Shown here piece by piece: positions 24,093 through 36,861 of a stretch of 64,000 nt of DNA. A program made the translations under genes and the position numbers. The notes under the pieces were generated by a model. It had not been told where the DNA came from. It saw only the letters and a list, made by a program, of their open reading frames with translations, and did not search any database. Source of the stretch: Sanguinoderma infundibulare. Its lineage: Eukaryota > Basidiomycota > Agaricomycetes > Polyporales > Polyporaceae. Location: NCBI GenBank assembly GCA_032821775.1, contig JAVLRN010000006.1:1798001-1862000 (forward strand), given 5' to 3'. Positions within the stretch are counted from its first letter, which is position 1. Each line of letters begins with the position of its first letter.

Positions 24093-27000
24093 CTATTTCA
24101 CGGGTTCAGCATTGATCAAATCTGCAAAACAAGGATCGCCGTCAGCCCCCGCCCCTGCCCGTACACAGCAATAGACATACCTTGCGCGAGCTCCCGCTCG
24201 GCCTCCGTCAGCCCCGAGTCGTGCGCCTCCAAGAACGCGTCGACCTCGTCCATCACCCCGTCGTCCTCCACGTCGCTCTCGTCCTCCGACTCGTCCTCGT
24301 CGTCCTTGGCGTCGTCGATCGCGAACGGCGTCCGCTCCATGAGCGCCGCCGCGTTCGCCGCCGCCTGCAGCATGCTGTACTCGGCCGAATCCGACGACGG
24401 CACGACGCCCGATGGCGGGGCGGAGGTCGCGGCCGTGGACACAGACGCAGACGCAGACGACGGCGAGACCGAGCTCGGCGACTCGCTCGGCGCGACGGTC
24501 GAGTCTGTCGGGCTCGCGAGGCTCGCCTTGGACGCCGAGCGGCGCATCGTGGGCGTGAGGAGGGACTCGCGCGCCTTGGGTTCCTCCAGCGCCGTGTACT
24601 TCCCGATCGCGGGACGGGTGAACACCTTCCGACGCCACGCACCTGATTCAGTCGCTCGAACAACGCAGGAAGGGGGGGGGGGGGGGCACGGACCTGGTGC
24701 TTCCCGATCGTCCTGCCGATCTCGTCGGTAAACTTGTTGAAGATCTTGCGGTTGTCGTCCGACGCGATGTTCTGCCAGATGCCGCCCAGCAGGCCGCTGT
24801 TCGAGTTCGGGACGTCCATGAGCGGCACGGGCTCTAGTCTGAACGTCGCCACGAAGTCGGTCTCGAAGAACGACTCCAGGATCTCGTCCGCCAGCACGAC
24901 CATCCGGAACCTATAGACCCGTCTTTCAGAGCTCCACTCTTGCGGCTTGGAGAGAAATCCCGGAAAGACTTACGTGGCAAGGTTAATGTACGGCTGGTTG
25001 GACTCGATTGGTGGGGCCTCCGAGTTGGGATCCACGCCATCAGGTCGGGGAAGGAGCGCGTCGCCGTACTCGAACGCGTTCGACATGAATCGGCTGACTG
25101 CCCCCAGATACGCATCTCCAATCTCGTGGCGGAAAATGAACTGGGGGACATCATGAGCAAAGAGCGATGACCATCCGTTCGTGTCGTCTCACCAGGAGGG
25201 ACTCGGACAGGGTCAAGACCTCGTCTTTGGTCAGGTATCCGTCATGGTTCTTGTCATGAAGGTTGAAAAACCACTCGATGTTGTCCATCAAGTCGTTGAA
25301 CATGACGCCGTTCAGACCCGACACGACATCCTGTCCGTAACGTCAGCATATAGCAAGGGTTCGCCGCGCCGATGACCGCTTGCCTGGAAGGAGAGGGCTC
25401 CTCTGTATGCCGTATCCCAGAAGAAGAACAGCCGGTCGATCAGCTCGTGCTCAGCGACCTCGCGGTCCACTCTTTGCTGCAGCCAAACGTCAGACCAGTT
25501 GTGAATCCAGATCCAATCCAACTGACCTGGAAGCCGTTCGACACGATCTTCTCCGTCCGCGCCCACGTACAAATCTCGCTGAGGAAGATCTTGAACGTCT
25601 TCAGCCCTATCCTTGTCTCTGGCCGCTCCTCCGCCTGGTCTTTGGTCGTCAGCAGCACAGGCGGCGGAAGGGTTACGGCCGGCGGCGGCTCGATGCAGAT
25701 CGCCTTGAACAGCGCGTCATAGATCAGTCCCGCCTGCTCCTTCGAGAACCGCTCCAGTGTCCGGAGGTTCCGTATCGCCGACCGTTTCGAGAACGACTCG
25801 ATACTGTGCACGATCTCCGAGCGGTACCTCCGGCGTTCAGAGTAGATCGTGTCGTCGGTGATGACGGCGAACTCGCGGAAGGAGACGAGCAGCAGCTCCT
25901 GGAAGCGCGTGATGGCGCGCGCTCGAGGGTCGCTCGAGTGTGGGTGTGCGGAATCGCCGAGAGAAGCGAAGTATTCCCTCATCAGGCTACGATGTATCAG
26001 AATACACGCCGGCTTAAGAAAAACTTTGAGGGTGCGCATAACGTACTGGATGAACTGCCCGTCGTCCTGGATCTTCAACAGCTTCTCGCCATTGATTTTG
26101 AGGATGGCTAGGAGAGGACGTTAGCTCCGCGGAAGCGACTTAGTCAAACAGAACATCGAACCAAGTCTGTGACATGCGAAGGCCGTTAGAACGCCGTCAG
26201 TCCTGGCAAGCGAGGAAAGCACTCACCCTACTTGGAAGAGCACCTTCGGACCCATACAGAAGAAGCAATCGATTATCCGGAAGGCGAACACCATCGGCAT
26301 GCTGTTGATGAACCTACGCCACCGTATACGTTAGACTCGCCTCGCAGAAAGGAAGTCCAGCAAACCCTACAAACTCAGGAACCACGGGAGCGAAGCGACG
26401 GAGAGCTGCACGTCGACTTCCGTGAAGTGGTCATGAATTATCGGTAAACATCGGTGGACCAAAGACTCGAAGACCCGCTGGTCCAGGAGAGTGCCGTGCA
26501 TCGATGGGCTGCGCGCATGGAAGTCAATTCGACAACGGCGATCAGACAGTTTCGTCAACTTGCCTATAGTAGCCAGGAAGGAGGCGATCGCAAATGACTT
26601 CGAGAAGCCAGAAAGCTTGCTCCTCAGACATGTAGCTGGCCACAAGCTTTTAGCAAACAAAAAAGCCATGCTGATGGTCATTGGCGACTTACATGAGGAT
26701 TGCAGCCGCAAGGATATTCATAGCCTATCGAAATCGCTAGTAGGCACCCGGGCGCAAACGCTCTGCACGGTCTCACGCACCTGACAATATCCCGTCTCAG
26801 GGTTTTTGAACGAGTACGCTTGGAGCACTCTTCTCAGCGCGCTGATACCCTCTTCGCTCTGATAGGCCGAGTACTCTGGCAGACTGCGATGCAGGTCCTT
26901 CTCGATCTCTTCCGTGCTGGTGTTTGTCCGGCCCTGGTTCTCGGCAATGAGCCGATCGTAGTATCCAGGGCACTCAAACCGCAAGTACAGCGACCCGGAC

Positions 27001-28235
27001 AGCGTCTCCCACATCTCTCCTCGGAGCCGATTTGGTAAGCCGACCTGGATCAGGCGAGTGCACTGGGGATAGCGGAGCAGCGTGAGGTTGCGTCCATGTG
27101 CTGTGTGAATCGTGTGAATGCCCGGGTCGTCCAGATGCGTAGCAAATGCAATACGCACTTCGGAGGTAGTTGGTCCACAGCTTGGTTTTGGACGCTTCTC
27201 GCAGTCTATCCCAATCGTCAAGCAACCCAAACACAACCCGGACTGTAGTGGACCGGTGACTTACTTCTTCGGATCTCCGGGAAATTTAAATTTGAGCCCC
27301 AATCCGCCCAGGTACATCGAGTCCGGCGCCGACCCGTCCTGAGCGCTCTCTGCAGCTTTCGCCTCGGCCTTCTCGTCGCCCTGCTCCGGCGAGGTCGCGT
27401 TTGCGACAAGGAGCTCTGAATAACACGTCTTCACAAAGCCCTTCACCAGCTTCATGTGGCCCTTCTGCAGCTCGACCTTGAGCGCGTCACGGAGGAGGGA
27501 ACAAAACAGGTCCGCGGTTGGCCGAAGGGAGGTCAGTTGCACGACCTACAACGCCGCCGGATGAGTCGTGTGCACGTCAGGAACACGCCAGAGGTCGTAA
27601 ACACCTACAATCTTCATTCCGTGCCAAAGCGCAAGGCTGAGTGCGTAGACACCTGCACGGGCATTGAGCCGCTCCACGCGGCGGATGGTACAGAGCGGGA
27701 TCGTGAACCGTGCCGACTTGCGGTCGTGCGAGGCGAAGGTCAGGTACGGGGGAAGGAGGTACAGCTTGCCTGCCTGTGTGCACAAACCAAATCTCGTTCA
27801 GCATACGTGCGCCAGCCCTCAACCATCGTTCATCCGGGGACACTCGACGCAACGATGGGGTAACGTCATGTCACCGTTTCGTACAAAACGTCATGAGCTC
27901 CCGATGTTCGCACACGCTGGTGTTGCCTTCCTACCTCATTTCATCTCACCTCACGAATAACCAAAAGCAATGAGGGTAAAGGATCACAATAATGCACTCA
28001 CATACGAGTCTTCCTCTCCCTGCACGCCCAAGCTGAGCACCGCATTGATCTCCATCTTCTCCAGCTCGGGTTCCGGCGGGCCCGCGCCCTTCTCCTTCTC
28101 CCCATTGGCGTTACTGTTGGCATTTGCAGCCCCGTCCGTGCCATTCAAGCTCTGCGGGAGTGCAAAGTAGAGGTGCGTGAGCTGGTCCTTCGTCGGCTCC
28201 TTGAAGTTCCGCAGGTGCGTCGAGATAGTCGACAT
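24093..28235 (-). CDS. GRAM and TBC domain Rab GTPase-activating protein (Gyp2/TBC1D9-like)
   Basis: Switches off Rab GTPases in membrane traffic. The N-terminal half has GRAM-type segments (for example [20 protein letters not shown] near 27,700). The TBC domain begins at [17 protein letters not shown] and contains the Arg finger in [12 protein letters not shown] (about 26,900) and the Gln finger in GYCQ, joined across an intron to [11 protein letters not shown]. It continues with [31 protein letters not shown] and IIDCFF. Beyond it, an EF-hand-like segment (about 25,200) and [17 protein letters not shown] precede a Ser/Ala-rich acidic tail ending AEPVK. The start ATG at 28235 ([11 protein letters not shown]) fits. 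About 15 introns are present; one contains a run of 15 G on the plus strand. Confidence 0.9.
24672..24686. repeat. Homopolymer G15 tract (C15 in the transcript) in an intron of the TBC gene
   Basis: Fifteen consecutive G on the plus strand, inside the intron between exons ending GKHQV and beginning VFTRPAIG. It acts as, or disrupts, the polypyrimidine tract and is prone to length variation and sequencing error. Confidence 0.85.
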
Positions 28236-29224
28236 TCTGGTCCCTCAAATGCGCTCTCCAAGTTCCTCGGTGGCTCTGCTCCTGGTCCTGGTCCTGGTCC
28301 TGGTCCGAGCGATCTCGAGTATCTAAACGGGCAGTCCGGCCGCGTGTTTCCAGGTATAGCTGCGCGAAGTTAGCGTCAAATACCCAGCGCGAACTGTGGA
28401 CCGACGAGCACCGATGCCGAGCGAGTCAAAGCTGCAGCGCGTGCGAGACACGACGAACCAGACCGGCAGGTGTGAGTCTCGGATCAGCTTAGTGGCCGAG
28501 AGAGTGAGAAGACGTGTTCAACGGTGTTGTCGCTGGTCGCCTCTCGGACGAGCGAGGCTGTCCTGTCTTCGAACGCGTCCGTCAGCGCTTCGCTGCCACC
28601 GCCCCGGCAGCAAACAGGAGGTGGCATAATTTGTCCCTTGTCATGCTAAGTATGGCTAGGTACATGGCCATTGAAACGCTACTCATGGAAGAGTGTGTAG
28701 TACGCTGATAGAACACATCGAAGTTGTTGCTACATAGATAACACCGCGAATAACCTAATTCTAGCTACTGAGCGTCCTGAAACGAAATGCGATGTGGGGG
28801 AACTGGGGTCATGGCGATGGGGAACGTGAGGAAGATGGCGGCGAATGCGTAGATGCGTACGTGGTATGGATGCGAGACGAATAGTATAAGCAATATGACG
28901 ACCATAAGCGGCGTGCTGTTAATCTTGTCGTTCGAGGGCGTGTGGGTTCATATCTGATCGTGAAGGAAATGCAACAATGGAACACAGGAAGTCGCGGCGA
29001 AGTACGAAGCAGGAGTTTGGTCTAAGGGGGAGCCGGATGCGTAGAAAGATGCAGGGTCGACGACGGTCCAAAAGGGCGGATCTGGAAGGGAGCCTCAAGC
29101 ACATCCCTTCTGGAACACCATCCACCACTCACCGCGGTCCAAAGCGCGTAACTGAGTCTTGAAAGGGCAGACGAAAAGATGGATGTAAGCGAAACCGCAG
29201 GAAACGTCGTCGAGCCAAAGGGGA
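28236..29224. other. Intergenic region with a CCTGGT microsatellite
   Basis: Promoter and 5' UTR of the TBC gene (-) plus the 3' flank of a minus-strand gene. At 28281-28306 CCTGGT is repeated just over four times. No coding sequence recognised. Confidence 0.6.
28281..28306. repeat. CCTGGT hexanucleotide microsatellite
   Basis: Four perfect CCTGGT units plus a partial one, about 45 bp upstream of the TBC gene start codon, so probably in its 5' UTR or core promoter. Confidence 0.85.
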
Positions 29225-30970
29225 CTAGAGACCATGCTTCTGCCTGTAAAGCATCCGCGCCCGCTCCATGCTCTCCCGTATCTCCGGGCTTGCCCACGAG
29301 GTCTCGTCCTCGCGGAAACTACTCGCGATCGACCGTACGTCGGAATCTGCGGAAACACCACGCTGGAGGTGACCACGCGGCGGCGACGCGCTCAGGTTGA
29401 ATCTCGGGGAGCCGGGGGAGTAGGGGGGAAGACCGACGCCATGACGGCGACCCGAACCCGGAGTCTTCGGTCCATCGTCCTCGACCCATGCACCGGACCC
29501 ATCGTCGACCTCGTCCGCCCGATCCTCGCTCATAATGACGACCTCCGCGCCAAGCGCCTTCTGGCCTTCAGAAATGAGCTGAGTGAGGCGATCGCCCATC
29601 CAGGACATCTGTTCGTCCACATCTGCGTCCTCCCCCGGCCTGGGACTTGATCGTGAACTGCTAGCGAAGTTGAACTCGGGCGGGATGGGCGATCGGATCA
29701 AGGAGGACTGGGCATAAGATTGCGTAGACGGCCCTGCACGAGAGGTGGTTTTCCGGTGACGGGGAACCGTCCGGCGGCTTGCAACGGGGCGTGATTTCCG
29801 CGAGCGGGGCGTTGTTGCAGGCCTGAGGGTGGGAGTAGCAGGCAGTTCAGGCGTCTCAGGCTACGACGAACTTGTAAGGCACACCGCCGTTATTAGATCT
29901 TACTAAAGGCCTACCTCCGGCGGTACCCACTCTCCTTGCTCATAAGGAGGGGGTGGAAGAGCCTCCGGGTTCTTGCCACGATCTCTCCATCTGGGCAGAA
30001 TTGTTAACGATGTGTGTTATATCGTGAACACGAACAAAGATGAACTCACAAGCGATACACAGTAAGGCCGACGGCAGTTCCAATAAGAGCAGCGCTCAAG
30101 GCAGTAGAGATAATGGAGCCAGCAAGCGTTCTCCGACGCTTGGGAGGGGGAAGATCTATGGAATCATAAAAGTTGAGTTGATAGGACATGTTGAGGATGA
30201 GGAACTGAACGCAGTCCGTTTAATAGAGGCGCAGTGCAGGACACACAAAATTCACGTGTTATGAACGCGAACATCAAACATGCGCTTTCTGTGCGTCTCT
30301 AAGCTCGGATTCGGCACGGGAGCTGGGAGCAATGTGTGTGGCCAGAAAGCCAAGGGCCTCACCACTCAACTGCGGGTTGTAGTTCACAGATGGACAGGGT
30401 CTGAAACCCGAGGATCCCCCAAGCCCTGCACTATATGTGGACGACCAGCCCTCGGCGATGTGGCGCAGAGTGTATAGACAGTTTCCATCAAATCTGGCCT
30501 CGTCAGGGCTCGGACGAGGCCGAATTGTGTTCAGCAACGTCGATCCGGAGGCGATGCAAGGTATATGCGCACTGCGCCGGAAGGATGACTGAAGAATGGC
30601 AAGTATGGAACTTACCGGTCACCAGCTCCTCTATCTCTTGTTGATCTGCGGTGTCGTATACCATGTCTCTGTACTTCGCTGGAGTGTCGAGATAGCCACT
30701 GGTAGAAGCGTGCATCGGAGCAGCAAGACTGAGCTCAGAGTTGGAAGGGACCCATCCCCTCTTCTTGGCAAGCGGTGGGAGAATCGAGGGGGAAGGGGGA
30801 CGGCGGTTGCGCACGGCCGAAGGGGGGACGACGTCTCTGTCAGTGTCAAAGTGAAGTTTGGAGAGAGACGCCTGTTCGGAATGTGCGGCAGCCACTTCGG
30901 CCTCTGCTGCTGCTGTGAAGGGATTGGTAATGCCGGGGACGGAGAGATTGAAGCTGAAGGAGAACACCAT
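29225..30970 (-). CDS. Conserved fungal single-pass membrane protein of unknown function
   Basis: Not assignable to a named family. Exon 1 (30616-30970) encodes MVFSFSFNLSVPGITNPF and a Pro/Ser-rich segment ending EELVT. Its phase-1 end joins an acceptor at 30155 to give DLPPPKRRRTLAGS, then a hydrophobic helix (IISTALSAALIGTAVGLTVY) followed by basic LWRDRGKNPE: a single-pass anchor with a basic stop signal. Further exons give a Ser/Arg-rich low-complexity tail with MSWMGDRLTQLISEGQKALG, a plausible amphipathic helix, and end YRQKHGL. The joining intron is 460 nt and contains an unrelated 87-codon frame (30274-30537), so a two-gene model, with a second start at 30189 (MSYQLNFYDS), is the alternative. 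I favour one gene because phase and residues fit exactly. Confidence 0.65.
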
Positions 30971-32104
30971 CGCAGGGAGCGACGGAGAGGGCCGATGGAG
31001 AGGACGAGGAGCAAGGAGAGGAGGACGTCGGCAACGACCAACCCGTTGAGCTCGTCGCAAAGGACGAGGACGACACCACCCGCCCTCGTGCCTCACAATC
31101 ACGCGGCGGGCAGCGGGAGGCTTGCCATGCCGTCCGGTCCCGGCCGGACGGCGGTCATCCTCCAGGCGATGGACGCGGCAAACGGACCGGAGGACCCTTA
31201 CCCAGGGACGGTCAACCAACGCGTCGCGGAAACAAAATTTACACTGCAGATTGGCGACCCAAAAGAGCCCCAAAAGACCAACCCAGACCCGCATAAAGGC
31301 GGAGACCTACCAACTGAGTCCAGGTAGTACATAAGTACCCGGCGCGTGGGTCGCGGACAAAGTACTTTGCTCGACTGCACTCATCCGTGACAACCGGCAA
31401 TATTGCACTGCGCCCGAGGCTCGTTCTTGGTCTCCAGGACTTTATGTATAACCTTTATAAAATTGTCCAATTTCTTCAGGTTGCGTCGTCGGTTGGAGCC
31501 GCACATGCAGCTCCGGGACAGTCCGGGGCATGGTCGGAAAGTGACTTTATATGGTAAGGGATGGCCGGGGACGTCAATCGATGATTGACAATGACGCGGG
31601 CGCCGATTGCCGTCTGCAGGTCTTTCCCTCATCGCACCATGAGCCAGCGCGTAGAGATATGCAGACATGCAGACACCCTGGCTGCACCACAATGCGACGA
31701 CCAGGGCAATATGCACAGTGCATGTCTTCCCAGGTGACCTCAAGCCAGGGACAGCAGCACGTAAGTTGTCAACCAGCCTACCCATGTCCTGACACCACTT
31801 TTGCTCGCCACCCCGCGGTGCCCATCCATTTTCATGGGATTAACCGAGCTTAACGGCACGGTGAGAACCGATGTAGCGCATTGCGGAAATTGGGTCCCTG
31901 CGTTGGGACCGCCCGAACTTGCACCTGATCTGACCAATTCACCCCCGTCTTCTCGCCCGCGACGCTTGCTTGGCCGTCTTTGGCATCGAAATGCCTCCAG
32001 CTCAAAATCGACGCGCCTTCGCAGCAACTACACAAAAGATACCCGCCGCCCCACGTCTTCTTGCCCCATTTCCCCCTTCTGTCTTATTCCCTCCAGGCCC
32101 AGCC
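30971..32104. other. Intergenic region between divergent genes
   Basis: About 1.1 kb carrying promoters for the membrane-protein gene (-) and the first FAD monooxygenase (+). A CCAAT box lies at about 31,939 on the plus strand, roughly 165 bp upstream of the monooxygenase start. No convincing coding sequence. Confidence 0.5.
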
Positions 32105-35100
32105 ATGCCCACCGTGACACGCTCGGCCGTGCTCACACTCGATTTCCTCGTGATCGGCGGAGGTTAGTCCCTTTGCGCCACCATCTCCAGTTCTCGATCA
32201 GTGCCGGGCCCGAAGCCCACACAAAACCTCTACCTGCCTGCGCTTCTCTCCAACCCAATTGTTTCACCCATCTGTTCCACCGACGAGAGCGTGATGTACT
32301 CGTATGGGCCCCAGTCCGGTCAACTGACTACTTTGTGTTGCAGGAGTCGGCGGCCTCGCAGTGGCCTACGTTCTCAGCAAGGCCGGCCACCGTGTCAGGG
32401 TACTGGAACGACGTAATCTCGACGTCCCCAGCGGAGGACATCGCGTTCCTCCCAACATGAGCAAGATCCTCCGACAATGGGTCGGCCAGGAGGAGCTCAC
32501 CAAGGTCTCAACACGGTGTGTTGGCACACCATTCCATCATCGTAAGTCCTCCATCTTCGTTCCCGGTCATTTTAGCCCGAACTCCTTCCGTCCCTCCCTC
32601 TCCGTGCTGTCGGCCATTCGAGCCTCAAGTATAATTTTGGGAGCCTGTTTGATCAACATGGTGCGGCGGACCTGCCTTGATGCGGACGTTGGTGTGAACG
32701 AGGTACGAGCTCGAGTACCTCACCTTCACGCACGGGAACCGTCCGCAGCATCGCCACCGCACCAAGCTGATTGAAGAAGCCTCTCGCTTCGTGCTTCCCA
32801 GTGGGAATAGGCACACGGCACACACAAAACTCCCCCTCCCCCTTCGCCGTTACATGACACGGCTCCGTTGGCCATCCGTTACTCCCCAATCCCCGCGCCC
32901 CGATACGCCGATACGCCCTCCACTCTCCTGAGTAAGACTGGAAGCAATTGCGTGTGAGCAGGCGCAGAAGGCGAGCATGGGCGGCGGCATCTGTCATGGA
33001 GACCTAGAGCGTGTCCTCGACGAAGCCACGGAGAGGGGGCGCTGATGATGGCTTCTGTGCGCTTCTGCCCTTCGAGTCTCTCATCCTGCGTTCTGCATCA
33101 AACTGCCGGAAGCACCGAATTCCCTTCTCGCTATTCAATCGTGCTGCTTCTTCGAACTTTGATGAACCGTGTTCGAAGGGAGCGGACCCCATCTCGTCAT
33201 TAGGCGGCGTTTTGAGGTGGCCCGCGCCAATATGGACGATCCACACGGAAATGCGTCAGGGTTCGAAGGGCCGAGAAATCGTCGCGCGATGAGCAATAGC
33301 GTCGGGCATACTGCGCTTTCATATGCTGCGTTTTGGTCAGATTGTCATGTCGCGGCCGCTTCGAACCGGAGAGCATTGCATGCTTCGCGAATGGCCGTCT
33401 CTTACTCCACCTCACACCTCACTGTCCGCCGTCTTCCGGTCGATGTGCCTTCATTTCGGGTCGGGCCCACGATACTTAACATTCGGGCCATCTCAGTCCC
33501 GGCACAGCTTCTCATGTGGTTCGGCCTCTTGCGAAACCGCGCGCATGCACTGGCAAAACCCGGACGTGCGGACTTGATGTCAACTTGACAGGTCTCCGCA
33601 GTCTACATTTTACCATCTTAGCCCATATACTTTTCATTTCGCGGGCGTCGGCCGAGGCGGGACCGCTATTTGCCGTTCGATAAAGACCGTGGTGGCGTCG
33701 TTGCGAGGATCCTCGGCATTTCGTCATCGTCCCAGTTTCAGATGACATTTCTGCTGCAGCGCTGCAGCAGAAAGGTTGGCTGCCTTTACCTCTCAACGTT
33801 GTGCTTCAGAAGTGTGGACATGCGCTCTCTCCGACAATTTGTTCACAATCTGATTACCGGCTCTTCCGGCTCTCGTCCTCAGGCTTTCTAGACCGCTTTC
33901 TGATCCGTTCGAAGTCAGGCACTGACCACACCTTCAATGACAGTCCGAACAGGTGATTTGGTCGGCTACCTGCATTGGAAACCTGCAGTGATGGCTGAGA
34001 CTGGGGGCGAGTTCCTGCTCATGCACGTAAGCGGTGGACATATTTTTCTCCCGCGTACCAGCCTCCTGACCAAGTCTGCTTCACAGCATGATGACATTAT
34101 CCGGATCCTCTACAAGCTCGCCACCGAGGCTGGCGCGACGGTCGACTTCAACGCAGAAGTCACGTCAATACATCAGGGATCGGATGCCATCCCGAACCCG
34201 AGCGTCACGTTGGCGAATGGGGACGTCTTGACCGCCGACATCCTCATCGGCGCCGACGGGTACAAGAGCATGGTACGAGACGTCGTCCTGGAGTCGGAAG
34301 ACGACTTCAAGCCGGCAGGGATGACGCTGTACACCGGGGTCGTCGACGCGGAGGACATGCTGAAGGACCCCGAACTCCGACCATATGTGCTATCTGACGA
34401 GGTGAGTGAGGCTTGGTGTGTCATGCTTCCCGTGAACTGCGAACCTGAACCACCGTAGTGGGCCATCTGGATGGGTCCCCACAGAAGCCTGTGTGGTAAG
34501 TGCTTCCGTCTGCCCTGAGGGCGCGCTCGCATGCTTACCCAACGGACTTCCCAGGACATCCCGTGGTACGTACTCGTTCCCTCCGCAACTCACGAAGTCC
34601 ATATACAGTTGACTGAACGATAACGGGCATCCAGCGAGCCAAGAAGGAATATTTTTTCCACATTTACTCTTGGCATAACATGGACGGGCTAGAGCAGAGC
34701 GGGGAGGAAAGCTGGGACGAGCTGTTCCCGATAGAGAAAATCAATATGGAAGACCACGGACCGCAGTGCGTGTGATGTGCCCCTGACCGTATTTCGTCCA
34801 CCGTTTCTGACGCCCGCGCGCGACGTTCTGGCGAAGCAGAGTGCAAAGGTTGATCAAGCTGGCCCCGCACCTCATCCGTACACGGTTCATGTCCCGCAAG
34901 GATGGCGTCGACGACTGGGTAGATTCGACCGGTCGGATCGTGCTCCTCGGAGACGCAGCGCACCCTTCGTTCGTGAGTGCTTCTTCCCGCCATCTCGCCG
35001 TCGAGAGAGATTGCGCGCTGACCGCATCCCGCCCCACAAACAGCCCGGCGGATCCCACGGCGGGAGCATGGCGCTGGAAGACGCCGTCGTTCTCGGCTCG

Positions 35101-35460
35101 CTCTTCTCGCACCTGCGCATGATGGACCAGATCCCGTCGTTCCTCAGCGCCTATCAGGAGATGCGCCAGCGCCGCTGCGACCTCGTGAAGCTCGCCGACA
35201 TCGGGAACGCGCGGATGGTGTCGATGCCCGACGGGCCGATGGCGGACGCGCGCGACGAGGACATGCGGCGGCGCAAGGACGAGTGGGACGAGGGCACGCT
35301 GAAGGCGCAGTTTGAGGAGATCGCCGAGATCTTCCTGTACGACGCGGGCGACGCGGCGGAAGAGTGGTGGGTGAACTGGGGCCGGTTCTCGCAGACGGCG
35401 CGCGAGCAGCCGCACGCGGTCAACTTCAACTTCTCGAGCGTCGTCGTGCATGACGACTGA
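32105..35460 (+). CDS. FAD-dependent monooxygenase, salicylate-hydroxylase-like, paralog 1
   Basis: Class A flavoprotein monooxygenase (PF01494 type) that would hydroxylate an aromatic or related small molecule with NAD(P)H and O2. Exons: 32105-32162, 32344-32541, 33944-34026, 34087-34401, 34459-34495, 34555-34565, 34635-34765, 34840-34972 and 35044-35460; total 460 residues, frame intact. The FAD-binding motif IGGGVGGLAVAYVLSKAGH, the DG motif IGADGYKSMVRD and the GD motif GDAAHPSFPGGSHG are all present. The tail has WVNWGRF. The 6th exon is only 11 nt. The third junction spans a 1402-nt intron, whereas the paralog at 36862 has 69 nt at the same site. Its tandem neighbour shares exon phases and nearly all exon lengths, showing recent duplication. 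Substrate unknown. Confidence 0.9.
32542..33943 (+). other. Expanded 1402-nt intron in FAD monooxygenase 1
   Basis: Donor is GTAAGT after CAT CAT C; the acceptor is ATGACAG before TCCGAACAGG, exactly matching the phase of the 69-nt paralogous intron. The interior has only short frames (for example one reading YELEYLTFTHGNR near 32,705 and MGGGICHGDLERVLDEA near 32,977) that match no family I recognise. An inserted, decayed element or a fused upstream fragment would explain it. Confidence 0.6.
34555..34565 (+). other. 11-nt microexon in FAD monooxygenase 1
   Basis: GACATCCCGTG is flanked by CCCAG and GTACGT; it completes Gly and adds His-Pro-Val. The paralog has the equivalent exon at 37920-37930. 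Confidence 0.85.
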
Positions 35461-36861
35461 GCGCCGCGCTTGGACGAGGCGTGCTCGGCTGCTGTGTCGC
35501 TTGGCCGTCCTTTACGTGTGTGTGTACCTGACTGACCCAAGGACGGCCCTCACCTCGTCGTCCTCAAGGCCCGCGTCCTCTCTCCCTATCCTTCCGCTTG
35601 ACTGCTGTCCACCCTGCTGTGTCCTATATCATCCATCTAGCCATGCACATAATCTCTCTCTTCCTCTTCTCTCTTGCTACTAGTACAAGGTTATGCTTAC
35701 GCTGACATATGCCCATCGGGGTTCGACGCCGCTGTTATCCGACACGTCGCAGTTACTAATGTTTCCTACCATCCCGCTCTTTCGCTATACCGCACCTCTC
35801 CTTCCTGAGCTGTAATTGGTTTCCAGCCGCAGTCCGATACGTAGTCTGCGTTACATACCACAGGAATTCCATGTATCACCATGTTGTGATGCGCCGTTCT
35901 TTCTGGTACTTCTCTCCACCTTCGGTCGCGATTTCGGACCAAGTACCGGCGAAGCAAGGTGATCGCCAACATCAAGGCTCGAGTCGGGAGCAAACGACTC
36001 CTGGTGTCCTCTGCACTCGGCGCTGAACCCGACGATCAGATAGATATGTGCTCTCGTTCTCATGGGCGTAACGGAATCGCTCGGCGTACCTGCAGAATTC
36101 GAAGATAGTGATCGGAACGTAGTCCAGGTCAAGTGTTCTGCCGCGATGTCTGACTCTGTCGATCCCGGTCGAGCGCCCGACACGCACGCGGGATTTCCTC
36201 TGATTTTCTTATTCTTAGGTTTTCCCCTACCACCGTGAGGCCTTCACGGCAGCCCACAATACGCCCCAGCGACCGCTGTTCCGTCAGAGCTCACGACGGA
36301 CCCGCCAATCAAGCCTGCTAGTAGGAGCGGCTGCGCATGGATAAGCTTGGAACGGTGGAAACCACTCTGCTGTTGGCGGTAAGCTCACACTCGCTGTATT
36401 TATGCCCGTGGCTGGGTTTCTTACAGCATTTTGTCCTACAGGGAAGGACACATGACATATATATGTCAGGGATACCCCGGCATGGGAGCTGTGAAGCGCG
36501 ATACGGCATCCGGCGTCCCAAAGACCAAAAGCTCTCAGGTCCCTTTAAACTGTTAATTTGCTTGATGGTAATATGCGCCTTCCTGGGGCTCCTCCTTCCA
36601 CCCGCGCCGCACCTGCTAGCCGACACAAGCGAACAGACCGATGAGGCCGCCTGTGGTCTTCGGATTGAATGGCCCGCGGTTCTCGTCTCCCCGATGTTCT
36701 ATTTGGATCAGCTTTATTGATTCGTTGCGCCCCGCCCCGCCTTCGACGGCCGTTCGCCCGGTCGCGCGCGCGTGCGTGCTCAGCCCTTGCTGGCCGTTCA
36801 CACATAAAGCACACCGCACGCTTCTGTCCGTCAGATCCCCCATTTTTCGCCCCAAACCAGT
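35461..36861. other. Intergenic region between the tandem FAD monooxygenases
   Basis: About 1.4 kb with no coding signal on either strand. The last few hundred bases are pyrimidine-rich and should hold the promoter of paralog 2. Confidence 0.55.
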
